Assembly: GCA_002254285.1 (NCBI GenBank)
Contig: NIUZ01000009.1
Span: forward strand, 1 to 25,810
Direction of reading: 5' to 3'
Source: Bacteroidetes bacterium 4572_112
GTDB lineage: Bacteria > Bacteroidota > Bacteroidia > Bacteroidales > UBA1556
Length of the DNA: 25,810 bases
Positions 14,105 to 21,518 of the stretch are shown piece by piece; position 1 is the first letter of the stretch; each line of letters opens with the position of its first letter. Position numbers and translations under genes: made by a program. The notes under the pieces are model-generated. The model was not told the DNA's origin. It was given only the letters and a program-made list of their open reading frames with translations, and ran no database searches.

Positions 14105-14704
14105 TTAGAATTTACCATCCCAATAACTAACGTCAAAATCTTTGCATTGTACAACATTATTTTTTGTCCAACATTTTGTGGCAATACCATCGCAGCTACC
14201 ATCACCAAAGTCAATGGTTACATAAGGATTTCCGGCTTTATCTTGGTATTCTATTATACCTGAAACAATTTCATAATTACAACTATCACTTTTAACAAGA
14301 TCTTGTACAACTACGTATTTTTTTCCTTGTTTTTTGAAAAGCTGCCAAACATCTACATCCTTACTCTCTATAACACCATTTTCTAACCAACTTACAGTAG
14401 CAAGTCCATCACAAGTGCCATTACCGAAATTTACAGAAAACACCATCTCAGCTTGATAATAATACTCAATAACTCCTGAAACGACTTCCCAATTACACTC
14501 CGCTTTCTTAACCAAAGCTGTTACTATAGTTTTAGTATAATCAGCCTTATCACCACTTCCTTTTACAATTATGTCTGGCTCAAGACTTTTTAAATATATA
14601 TCTGTTGTCTTATCATTACTATTCTCTGTACCTTTTTTACAAGAAGTAAACGCTATAACCATGCTTATGGTTAATAATGTTAAAATTAATAATGCTCTTT
14701 TCAT
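14105..14704 (-). CDS. Small lipoprotein with two tandem cysteine-containing repeats
   Basis: This 199-residue protein has a clear lipoprotein signal (MKRALLILTLLTISMVIAFTSC, Cys22). The rest is dominated by two copies of a ~50-residue unit at about residues 70-119 and 142-192. Shared landmarks are C(N)[WY]E[VI]VSG[VI]IEY, then F G [ND] G [TS] C D G [LI] A T, a Trp, and K D [VF] D V. Each unit has two equivalent cysteines (70/98 and 142/171), suggesting one disulfide per unit. The second copy has two further cysteines, 178 and 187. Residues 23-69 are a hydrophilic linker. I do not recognise a family function; a small beta-rich surface domain is plausible. It is monocistronic with its own promoter and terminator. 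Confidence 0.7.
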   Translation of the reverse strand: MKRALLILTLLTISMVIAFTSCKKGTENSNDKTTDIYLKSLEPDIIVKGSGDKADYTKTIVTALVKKAECNWEVVSGVIEYYYQAEMVFSVNFGNGTCDGLATVSWLENGVIESKDVDVWQLFKKQGKKYVVVQDLVKSDSCNYEIVSGIIEYQDKAGNPYVTIDFGDGSCDGIATKCWTKNNVVQCKDFDVSYWDGKF

Positions 14705-14743
14705 AATTATAATTTTAGTATGTATATTTTTTTAATATTCACG

Positions 14744-14751
14744 CAAATATA
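14744..14751 (-). promoter_or_regulatory. -7 element for the tandem-motif lipoprotein gene
   Basis: The minus strand reads TATATTTG here, matching TAnnTTTG, 39 nt before the ATG. No convincing -33 TTG is present in the AT-rich upstream sequence. Confidence 0.5.
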
Positions 14752-14798
14752 CGTAATTATTATTTAACTCTATTTTACCTCTTTTTTTTCAAAACAAA

Positions 14799-14834
14799 CA
14801 CATAAGGCACATAAGTAACATAAGGGCTCATAGG
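14799..14834. repeat. Four-unit 9-bp degenerate tandem repeat
   Basis: Four consecutive 9-mers read cacataagg, cacataagt, aacataagg, gctcataggt-minus-one (gctcatagg). They lie in the gene-free stretch 14705-15091, which otherwise holds only a promoter, two hairpins and the repeat described at 14978-15005. Confidence 0.55.
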
Positions 14835-14939
14835 TGTCATCTACTCTAACTTCTTTTCCTATTTCCTTACCATCAAATCCTCCGACCAAATTGCATCAAC
14901 ATTTAAGTAAATAATAAAAATATATTACACAATTTACCA

Positions 14940-14957
14940 CCTCCTTTAAAAAGGAGG
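14940..14957. repeat. GC-richer perfect hairpin CCTCCTTT/AAAGGAGG
   Basis: An 8-bp perfect stem (14940-14947 with 14950-14957) and 2-base spacer sit in AT-rich intergenic DNA. On neither strand does a clean T run follow, so I treat it as a repeat hairpin rather than a terminator. Confidence 0.4.
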
Positions 14958-14977
14958 CCTTTAACTCCCCCATAAAA

Positions 14978-15005
14978 TTAACGATTGCAGATTTTCAAAA
15001 TCGAA
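14978..15005. repeat. Dispersed intergenic repeat, copy 2
   Basis: TTAACGAT, TGCAGATTTTCAAAATC and GAA in order match the element at 13776-13810, allowing a short insertion and a few substitutions. It is 40 bp from the second TCCCGAT hairpin. Confidence 0.45.
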
Positions 15006-15043
15006 GCCACATTCTTAATCCTGCATTCTTAATTCCTTTTTCC

Positions 15044-15061
15044 TCCCGATTTCTATCGGGA
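15044..15061. repeat. REP-like hairpin, copy 2
   Basis: A perfect 7-bp stem TCCCGAT/ATCGGGA with a 4-base loop lies 31 bp downstream of the kinase/RapZ gene. It may stabilise that transcript's 3' end, but lacks a T tract. Copy 1 is at 13753-13770. Confidence 0.5.
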
Positions 15062-15091
15062 TCCTCTATCCTAGTCCTTTATCCTCTTTAA

Positions 15092-16516
15092 TCACCCCTT
15101 CATTTCCTGCTCCCGATGTCTAACCTCTACCTTAATATTATACTTATCGCGGAGATGACGGCCTATGTATTCGGCCATATATACTGAGCGGTGCTGACCG
15201 CCAGTACAACCGAAGTTAACGGTGAGATGATCGAAGTTTCTTTCGATATATTTTTCTACTGATTGCTCCACAAGGGCTGTTACATTATTTTTAAATATTG
15301 CTACATCCTCTTCTTTATCAAGGAACTCTATAACTTTCATATCGCGGCCAGTGAGTTGCTTATACTCATTGTACCTACCTGGGTTATGCAATGCACGACA
15401 GTCGAAAGCAAAGCCTCCGCCATGACCACTTACATCCACAGGAATACCTCTTTTATAAGAAAAACTATTTACAGACACCTCTAAGCTACTTCCCTTTGCG
15501 GCAAGCTCTTTTAACTTATCCGATTTGGTAAGCTTATGCAATAAAGGCATAAGTGTTGGCAGCTCCACAGGAAGATCGATTGTTTTGAGCAAAAGCTCAA
15601 GATTATTTAGTGCTGGAGGAATACTTGCTAGGAAGTGGGCTTTTTTCTCATAAAAACCACGGAAACCATAAGCTCCCATTGCTTGCATAATACGTATGAG
15701 CACATATCCTTGAAAGAACTTTTTGAACTCTGCCTCGTCCACATTTATATGCTTTTTTAGTTGCCCTATATAATAGGTGTATAGCTCCTCTCTTTTTGCT
15801 TGTGGAATTTCCGCTTTTGCATCATAAAGTAAAGATGCCAAATCGTATTGCAGAGCGCCTTTTCTTCCACCTTGGTAATCGATAAAATAAACCTGCTCAT
15901 CCTTTACCATAATATTTCGTGATTGAAAATCGCGGTAAAGGAAATAGTTTTGATCTGCCTGAAGTAGGTAATCAGTAAATTTCTGATAATCGTCTTCAAG
16001 GGCTTGCTCCTCGAAAGGGATTTGTGCTAGTTTAAGAAAGTAATATTTGAAGTAATTTAAATCCCACATCATGCTCTGTTTATCGAAACTTGAGCGAGGA
16101 TAGCAAAGGCTGTAATTTAAACCATCACCACCTTTAATCTGGAAATTAGGCAATGCATTTAGCACCTTATTATAATGCTCTTGCAAAAGAGGTGTAAACT
16201 CAGCTTCTTTCTTTTGCTCAGTAATAAAAGCAAAAAGAGTAGTATCTCCCAAATCTTCAATCAGATACACATTGGAAGTAACATCTTCGGCATATATTTT
16301 GGGAACACTAAGCCCTTGTTTATCAAAATGCTTAGTGAATTCTATAAAAGCAAGATTCTCTTTAGCGTCGGCATTAAAAACACCAAGAGCAGTTTTATTT
16401 TTTGAAAATAGTCGATAATATTTACGATCAGAGCCCGACTGAGCCAATGGAGTTACTTTTATTATTTCCTCATTCGACCACTGCTCAAATAGGGAGATTA
16501 ATTTCTTTTGCGGCAT
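15092..16516 (-). CDS. APH-type sugar kinase-like protein fused to RapZ C-terminal domain
   Basis: This 474-residue protein has two domains. Residues ~20-310 are an aminoglycoside-phosphotransferase-fold kinase: YRDFQSRN (194-201) is the catalytic loop with D196 and N201, and VYFIDYQGG holds the metal-binding D213. The layout resembles AmgK, the cell-wall sugar kinase. The usual first His of the loop is Tyr here. Residues ~345-474 match the C-terminal domain of RapZ, with FSYKRGIPVDVSGHGGG, FDCRALHNPGR, LTGRD and the signature GCTGGQHRS (436-444). The N-terminal Walker ATPase domain of true RapZ is absent. In E. coli the RapZ C-terminal domain binds glucosamine-6-phosphate, so a link between amino-sugar phosphorylation and sensing is a reasonable inference. 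The gene is monocistronic with a -7 element at 16541-16548. Confidence 0.85.
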   Translation of the reverse strand: MPQKKLISLFEQWSNEEIIKVTPLAQSGSDRKYYRLFSKNKTALGVFNADAKENLAFIEFTKHFDKQGLSVPKIYAEDVTSNVYLIEDLGDTTLFAFITEQKKEAEFTPLLQEHYNKVLNALPNFQIKGGDGLNYSLCYPRSSFDKQSMMWDLNYFKYYFLKLAQIPFEEQALEDDYQKFTDYLLQADQNYFLYRDFQSRNIMVKDEQVYFIDYQGGRKGALQYDLASLLYDAKAEIPQAKREELYTYYIGQLKKHINVDEAEFKKFFQGYVLIRIMQAMGAYGFRGFYEKKAHFLASIPPALNNLELLLKTIDLPVELPTLMPLLHKLTKSDKLKELAAKGSSLEVSVNSFSYKRGIPVDVSGHGGGFAFDCRALHNPGRYNEYKQLTGRDMKVIEFLDKEEDVAIFKNNVTALVEQSVEKYIERNFDHLTVNFGCTGGQHRSVYMAEYIGRHLRDKYNIKVEVRHREQEMKG

Positions 16517-16540
16517 AATTTTGTTTTTCTATTATGTATG

Positions 16541-16548
16541 CAAATATA
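16541..16548 (-). promoter_or_regulatory. -7 element for the kinase/RapZ gene
   Basis: The minus strand reads TATATTTG (matches TAnnTTTG) 24 nt before the ATG, implying a very short leader. No clear -33 TTG is seen. Confidence 0.5.
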
Positions 16549-16669
16549 TTAAAACTGTGGTATAATCTTACATAATTAATACCCAATATAGTACTAACAT
16601 TTCTATATGTTTTTAGCAACTTAAATTATATTCGAATCAAACAAAATCCCACAGCCAATACCCTTGCTT

Positions 16670-16712
16670 GTTCATTTTTGCCTTGATGCAAAAACGAACC
16701 AAAAAAATCAAG
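16670..16712. repeat. Hairpin repeat with two mutually exclusive stems
   Basis: Stem one pairs 16670-16681 with 16688-16699 (12 bp, one A-C mismatch) around the loop CTTGAT. Stem two pairs that same CTTGAT (16682-16687) with ATCAAG (16707-16712). The gene-free stretch 16549-16980 around it has no convincing reading frame. A second GC-richer patch at about 16910-16950, with GGCC inverted pairs and CTTGATACG, may be the other end of the same element. It looks like a dispersed non-coding repeat. Confidence 0.5.
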
Positions 16713-16982
16713 AGCGAAAAAACTCCCGCCCGCTTCTTTCCAATTGATTTATTTTCATAATAAAGTAGGTAAATAAATGACCTTTTTTCATATGAAACTA
16801 CATCCTTTTTTAGCTAGAGTATTACCATAGCATATATTATTCAATGTCATTAATTACAAACGTAAACGCCTTTATTAAAAATAATATCAATTGGAAATTC
16901 ATCACCAACGCTGGCCCCGTTTTCGCTCAGGCCAAGGCTTGATACGCTAGCTCTTACACATATATGAAGTTCCTAAAACCTA

Positions 16983-17014
16983 AAAAAGCCGAAAATCATA
17001 ATTTTCGGCTTTTT
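16983..17014 (-). terminator. Intrinsic terminator of pyk
   Basis: A perfect 14-bp stem pairs 16983-16996 with 17001-17014 around a 4-base loop. On the minus strand it ends in six T. It starts 26 nt after the pyk stop. Confidence 0.92.
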
Positions 17015-17039
17015 AGATATCTATAATATTATTCGTTTA

Positions 17040-18467
17040 TTAACGAGTATTACCTACAAATCGTTTTAATTGGTCAACTCTACCAACTTCCAAGAAAGAA
17101 GCACCTGCACTTTTACCGTAGTTTCCTGCAACAAAAGCAACCAATTCTCTTTCGTAAAAACCTTCTTTCTTTTCAAGGTTCTTAAGAGCTTGGTCTACAA
17201 AAACAGCATGATTTTCGCTTTCTTTAATAAGATCACATTCCACGCCATACGAAAGAGCAAGCTCACGCATAGTATGAGGAATATAGCATTGCGCATAAAT
17301 TGGCACCTTACCTCTAAAAGCAGCTAAACCAAGTACGGTTTTTCCAGAATAAGTATCGGCTACAATAGATGTGATTGGTAAGTCAACAGTTGCTTCAACA
17401 GCAGCTTTCACCATAAAGGCAGCTTTATTAGTTGAAAGAACTTTTGTAGCCAATTTCACCATTTTAGGAGTAATTTGCTCTACCTCTTCACAAATTGATG
17501 TCATCATTTTCACTGCCTCAACAGGAAATTTACCATAAGCAGTTTCGCCACTAAGCATAACTGCATCAGCACTTTGATAAACTGCCGTAGCAACATCACT
17601 AACCTCTGCACGAGTTGGGCGTGGATTTTCTATCATTGTATGCAACATCTGAGTTGCAACGATAACCGGTTTGCGAGCAGCAACACATTTTTCCACAAGC
17701 TGACGTTGTACAACTGGTAGTTTTTGCTCACTAATTTCGATTGCCAAATCACCACGAGCGACCATTATTCCATATACATGTTCCAGTATAGAGTCGATAT
17801 TATCAACACCCTCTTGGTTCTCAATTTTAGCAATAATTTTCATTGGGCTACCCATTGCATCAAGTATGCTCTGAACAGCAATAACATCATCAGCTTTACG
17901 AACAAAAGAATGGGCAATAAAATCTAGATCTTGCTCAATGGCAAAATAGATAAAGTCCATATCTTTCTTTGTAAGGGCTGGCAGTTTTATAAATGCCGAA
18001 GGAATATTTACACTCTTACGACCTTGAATTTTACCATCATTTTGAATCTCACAAACAAGTGCATTTCCTTTTTTATCAATAGCCTTAAGCTCTAATACAC
18101 CATCATCTATAAGAATTTTACTTCCAACCTCTATATCTTTTACAAAACCTCCGTATGAAACGTAAAGATTGTCGCCTTCACTTTCTTTATTAGGGACACC
18201 TTGAATATTAATAATATCACCACGTTTTACAGGCTTATCTTCCTTCATTTCGTTGGTACGAATCTCAGGTCCTTTAGTATCTAGCAATATCGCTATCTTA
18301 TCAGATACTTTGCGTACATTATTAATTACTTTCAGTGCATCGGCATGAGTTTGGTGTGCGGTATTTAAACGCACCACATTCATTCCATTATCAAACAATT
18401 CCTTAATAAATTCAACCTCACATTTCCTATCAGAAATAGTTGCTACAATTTTCGTCTTCTTCTTCAT
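17040..18467 (-). CDS. pyk: Pyruvate kinase
   Basis: This enzyme makes pyruvate and ATP from phosphoenolpyruvate and ADP in glycolysis. With the ATG at 18465-18467 it is 475 residues. The catalytic barrel shows NVVRLNTAH (substrate Arg 34), LLDTKGPEIRT (D63-R70), IIAKIEN with catalytic Lys214 and metal ligand Glu216, GDLA with metal ligand Asp240, and ATQMLHTMIENPRPTRAEVSD. The usual GDLG is GDLA here, and the common NFSHG is NTAHQ. A C-terminal domain follows, probably the allosteric site. An upstream in-frame TTG at 18483-18485 would add six residues. I reject it because the -7 box at 18490-18497 puts transcription start near 18483, so an ATG 16 nt later fits better. Monocistronic with a strong terminator. 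Confidence 0.97.
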   Translation of the reverse strand: MKKKTKIVATISDRKCEVEFIKELFDNGMNVVRLNTAHQTHADALKVINNVRKVSDKIAILLDTKGPEIRTNEMKEDKPVKRGDIINIQGVPNKESEGDNLYVSYGGFVKDIEVGSKILIDDGVLELKAIDKKGNALVCEIQNDGKIQGRKSVNIPSAFIKLPALTKKDMDFIYFAIEQDLDFIAHSFVRKADDVIAVQSILDAMGSPMKIIAKIENQEGVDNIDSILEHVYGIMVARGDLAIEISEQKLPVVQRQLVEKCVAARKPVIVATQMLHTMIENPRPTRAEVSDVATAVYQSADAVMLSGETAYGKFPVEAVKMMTSICEEVEQITPKMVKLATKVLSTNKAAFMVKAAVEATVDLPITSIVADTYSGKTVLGLAAFRGKVPIYAQCYIPHTMRELALSYGVECDLIKESENHAVFVDQALKNLEKKEGFYERELVAFVAGNYGKSAGASFLEVGRVDQLKRFVGNTR

Positions 18468-18489
18468 AATACTTAAAATTTTCAACCGG

Positions 18490-18497
18490 CAAAAGTA
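18490..18497 (-). promoter_or_regulatory. -7 element of pyk
   Basis: The minus strand reads TACTTTTG, the same -7 octamer as the rpsL and rplU promoters. The leader to the chosen ATG would be about 16 nt. The -33 region is not a good match. Confidence 0.65.
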
Positions 18498-18603
18498 CGT
18501 ATTCTTTCATTCGTTAATACACAGGAGCAAAAGAAAAAGCACTTCTTAACATTAACATAATATTGATTATTTATACTTATGTTTTGTTGCTCTGAATAAT
18601 GAT

Positions 18604-18630
18604 TTATAACTATCAATTGGAAAGTTATAA
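18604..18630 (-). terminator. Weak A/T hairpin after the SirB1-like gene
   Basis: TTATAACT (18604-18611) pairs with AGTTATAA (18623-18630) directly after the stop of the gene ending at 18632. There is no T tract, so termination here is only possible, not shown. Confidence 0.3.
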
Positions 18631-18631
18631 T

Positions 18632-19498
18632 TTATCCAAATACAGATAATAATTTGGTATAATTAGCAACAATATCGGGGCGTGATTTTCTATCAAAAGC
18701 TACAATAATATTATTTATTGAACGCTTAATTATTGTAGAATTTGAACAAGGAAGATAGAATTCACTCTTTACCTCTTGATTAATCCTTTTTAGGTAGCCA
18801 AAAATATCTTTCATAGAATGAACCTCACCTTTTCCGTAAGGATTTATATAAAAGAGTACGTTTTTTTCCTGAACCTCATCAATTGGAAAAGAGTAAGTTT
18901 TATCGAGATAAACTAGCATAAAATTACGAGGAGTATTAACACCGTATATGGGAATACCTAGGCTTTGGGCCACTATTGAATATAAAGCACTTAATGCTAT
19001 TGGGTTTCCTTTTTTCTGAAGTAATACATCATTAATAAACGAGTTTTCTGGAGCATAATAATCATTTACATTACCATGATAAGAATGCATATTAAAGAAT
19101 ACCTGATTAAGGACTTTCACTTTCTCAAGAGCGGTATTTGTGTCCTTTAATTCGAGCCAAGCATCCTGGCGAATTTTATTAAGCAATCCACTTATCCTAC
19201 TCATTTCTAAACGAGGATACTGATACTTTGCAATTACTGTTAAGCCATGAAATAGATTCTTATAATTATTTTGTTGCCAAGCTTTTAACTCCTGAATAGC
19301 ATTTTCTAGATTCAAATCATTATAAACCAGACTAAGCCTAGCATTATAATCCTCATCTATTGAGTGGTGCTGTGCTTCAAGAATATATGGCATAATCTGA
19401 GAACCTATATCCATTATTTGCGAACGAATAAGCTCAAATGTTTGACTATCATCATCATTCAATAATTGCAATAATGCTTTAATTTTATTCTCTTCCAT
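18632..19498 (-). CDS. SirB1/transglutaminase-like family protein
   Basis: This 288-residue cytosolic protein matches the SirB1 (YchA-like) family, which has a transglutaminase-like fold. The recognisable block is YYAPENSFINDVLLQKKGNP followed by IALSALYSIVAQSLGIPIYGV and PRNFMLVYLD (about residues 146-202). The transglutaminase cysteine is not evident at the expected place, so it is probably non-enzymatic, as appears common in this family. The N-terminal 110 residues are helical. The molecular role is unknown. It follows the phosphorylase gene by 16 nt on the same strand and is almost certainly co-transcribed with it. Confidence 0.75.
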   Translation of the reverse strand: MEENKIKALLQLLNDDDSQTFELIRSQIMDIGSQIMPYILEAQHHSIDEDYNARLSLVYNDLNLENAIQELKAWQQNNYKNLFHGLTVIAKYQYPRLEMSRISGLLNKIRQDAWLELKDTNTALEKVKVLNQVFFNMHSYHGNVNDYYAPENSFINDVLLQKKGNPIALSALYSIVAQSLGIPIYGVNTPRNFMLVYLDKTYSFPIDEVQEKNVLFYINPYGKGEVHSMKDIFGYLKRINQEVKSEFYLPCSNSTIIKRSINNIIVAFDRKSRPDIVANYTKLLSVFG

Positions 19499-19514
19499 TT
19501 ATAATAAAGATATA

Positions 19515-20387
19515 TTATTCGCTTAGTCTATCTATTAAAATCTTAATAAGCTTATTTACCGTTTCCTTATAATCTTCACTATAAGTTTTGTTATATCTGT
19601 TTGCAATAATTGCGCAAACCGTAGCCGTTTGATGCCCTAACATTTTACCTAGGCCGTATAGAGCAGAGGTTTCCATCTCGAAATTAGTAATTGATTGATT
19701 ATTATACTTGAATTTCTCGAGCGAGGAGTTCATCTCAGGATTTTGAAGTTCTAAACGAAGAACTCTACCCTGTGGACCATAAAAACCTGGAGCTGTAGCT
19801 GTAATTCCTTTATACATTCCGGCACTAATTTTTTTCTCTAAAGATTCTGATGCTTTTACTATATAAGGCTTTGTAAGGTCTTTATTCCACTTTGCGAATT
19901 TATAAAATTCATCAGTCATTTCCTTATCAATTACACTATCTCTATCTTTATAGAAATTAAGAAGGCCATCTAAACCAAGACCATATGACGAAAACACAAA
20001 CGAATCTACAGGAATAAACTCTTGCAATGCTCCTGAAGTTCCTAATCTTACAATATTTAGACTATGGTGCTCAGGCTTTACTTGGCGTGTCTTTAGGTCA
20101 ATATTAACCAAGGCGTCAAGCTCATTCATTACTATATCGATATTATCAGTCCCAATTCCAGTGGCTAATACTGTCAATCGTTTGCCTTTATATGTACCAG
20201 TATGAGTTACAAATTCACGATTGTATACCTTATGTTCAATATTATCGAAATATTGACTTATGGTTTCAACTCTACCAGGGTCGCCTACTACAATGATATC
20301 ATCAGCAAGCTGATCCGGTGTTATATGTAAATGATAGATACTTCCATCTGGGTTTATTATTAACTCTGACTCTTCAATTGTTCTCAT
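19515..20387 (-). CDS. Nucleoside phosphorylase (uridine phosphorylase-like)
   Basis: This 290-residue protein belongs to the NP-I family of nucleoside phosphorylases, which split a nucleoside with phosphate to base and ribose-1-phosphate. Visible family features are the phosphate-binding GDPGR (36-40), TVLATGIGTDNIDIVMNEL, VRLGTSGAL, and the ribose/base motif NFEMETSALYGLGKMLGH near residue 236. These resemble uridine phosphorylase more than purine nucleoside phosphorylase; exact specificity cannot be settled by eye. It is the first gene of a two-gene unit with the SirB1-like protein and has its own promoter at 20493-20521. Confidence 0.85.
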   Translation of the reverse strand: MRTIEESELIINPDGSIYHLHITPDQLADDIIVVGDPGRVETISQYFDNIEHKVYNREFVTHTGTYKGKRLTVLATGIGTDNIDIVMNELDALVNIDLKTRQVKPEHHSLNIVRLGTSGALQEFIPVDSFVFSSYGLGLDGLLNFYKDRDSVIDKEMTDEFYKFAKWNKDLTKPYIVKASESLEKKISAGMYKGITATAPGFYGPQGRVLRLELQNPEMNSSLEKFKYNNQSITNFEMETSALYGLGKMLGHQTATVCAIIANRYNKTYSEDYKETVNKLIKILIDRLSE

Positions 20388-20466
20388 AAATTATATTATT
20401 TGATAATTAACTACCATTAAAACGCTAAATATTATTAATATTATATTTCCGTATTAAGGTTCTTTA

Positions 20467-20474
20467 TATTTTTG
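20467..20474 (+). promoter_or_regulatory. Possible -7 element for the universal stress protein gene
   Basis: TATTTTTG matches TAnnTTTG, 132 nt before the ATG at 20607. No -33 TTG is visible, so support is modest. It lies within the divergent region that also holds the opposite promoter. Confidence 0.4.
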
Positions 20475-20492
20475 CACGCAAATACAAAGACA

Positions 20493-20521
20493 CAAAGGTA
20501 ATGTTATTTTGACAAACACAA
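20493..20521 (-). promoter_or_regulatory. Promoter of the nucleoside phosphorylase unit
   Basis: On the minus strand TTG at 20521-20519, an 18-nt spacer and TACCTTTG at 20500-20493 fit the Bacteroidota consensus well. The leader to the ATG at 20387 would be about 100 nt. Confidence 0.7.
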
Positions 20522-20606
20522 AGACTAGTAGACTTTAGTTAGTCACAACAAATTAACATTTACTTTTATTTAGTTTATAGAATAATCATTCTTAATAATT
20601 TCAATA

Positions 20607-21497
20607 ATGAAAGAATCAAAATTCAAAATATTAGTACCTACTGATTTCAGTGAGCAATCAAACCTTGCATTACACCAAGCAATTCACTTTGCTGAGATTA
20701 CAAAATCGCAAGTAACATTACTTTATGTATTACATGAGAAAAAAGGTATTCTTGGTAATATTTTCAATAAACAACAGACTCAAATGTTTGATGATGCTAT
20801 TGAAGAAAAGCTACAAGAACAATCGAAACAATATCGAGAAAAGCATAATCTATCAATAGATTATAAGCTTGTACACTCAACAAGTATACATAGCGCAATA
20901 CTTAAGCACTCTATAGAGGGAGCTTTCTCTATTATTATTATGGGCAAAGGCTCAATTTATGAGAACGGAGTAGAGCTTCCAAGTATTGGTTCTAATACAG
21001 CAAAGGTGGTTCGCCACGCTAAAATCCCTGTAATAACTGTAGGAAACTCAAGACATAGCACTTCTATTAAATCCATATTATTGCCTCTTGACCTTACAAA
21101 AGAAACTCGACAGAAAGTAGGTTGGGGAGCAAAAGTTGCAAAGATATTTGGCGCTGAAGTTATTTTATTTTCTGCTATTTGGGGAAGTAATAATACAGAG
21201 GTGAAATTAAAGATAGAAACCCAAATGAAGCAAGCAGTATCCGTTTTAACTAAACAAGGTATAAAATGCAAAAGTGCTATTATTGAGTCAAAATCAGATA
21301 ATAACCTAACTCCAATAATCAACCGTTATATTGATAAGAATCCAAATTTAGATTTAGCTATAATAATGACTCAACAAGAGAATGATTTTACAGAATTTTT
21401 CTTAGGATCTTCTGCTACTGAATTTATTAGAAGCGTTAACTTACCTGTACTTTCTGTTGTTCCTAGAGAGCTTGATCAAATTGTACTAGGTTTATAA
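20607..21497 (+). CDS. Tandem universal stress protein (two UspA domains)
   Basis: This 296-residue cytosolic protein contains two UspA-type domains: residues ~6-146 (FKILVPTDFSEQSNLALHQA at the start) and ~153-290 (SIKSILLPLDLTKETRQKVG). Domain one ends in a recognisable nucleotide-binding signature, GKGSIYENGVELPSIGSN (113-130). In domain two the equivalent loop reads TQQENDFTEFFLGSSATEF, lacking the first glycines, so ATP binding there is doubtful. Universal stress proteins respond to starvation and other stresses, but the partner is unknown. cinA follows after 21 nt in the same direction, so they are probably co-transcribed. Confidence 0.88.
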   Translation: MKESKFKILVPTDFSEQSNLALHQAIHFAEITKSQVTLLYVLHEKKGILGNIFNKQQTQMFDDAIEEKLQEQSKQYREKHNLSIDYKLVHSTSIHSAILKHSIEGAFSIIIMGKGSIYENGVELPSIGSNTAKVVRHAKIPVITVGNSRHSTSIKSILLPLDLTKETRQKVGWGAKVAKIFGAEVILFSAIWGSNNTEVKLKIETQMKQAVSVLTKQGIKCKSAIIESKSDNNLTPIINRYIDKNPNLDLAIIMTQQENDFTEFFLGSSATEFIRSVNLPVLSVVPRELDQIVLGL

Positions 21498-21518
21498 ATC
21501 ACTTTTTTAGAATATATA

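Noticed and set aside
15044..15061. TCCCGAT hairpin as intrinsic terminator of the kinase/RapZ gene
   Set aside because: No T tract follows on the minus strand and a near copy lies elsewhere in another gap, so a repeat is the better explanation.
16631..16650. TTCGAATC as the T-loop of a tRNA
   Set aside because: No acceptor stem, anticodon arm or CCA-type end can be formed around it. No tRNA, rRNA or CRISPR array was found anywhere in the window.
16790..16842. Short plus-strand frame beginning MKLHPFLARVLP
   Set aside because: It stops after twelve codons and lacks a promoter or family resemblance.
18468..18485. TTG start adding six residues to pyruvate kinase
   Set aside because: It would begin at or before the predicted transcription start set by the -7 box at 18490-18497. 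The family N-terminus begins at MKKKTKIVATIS.
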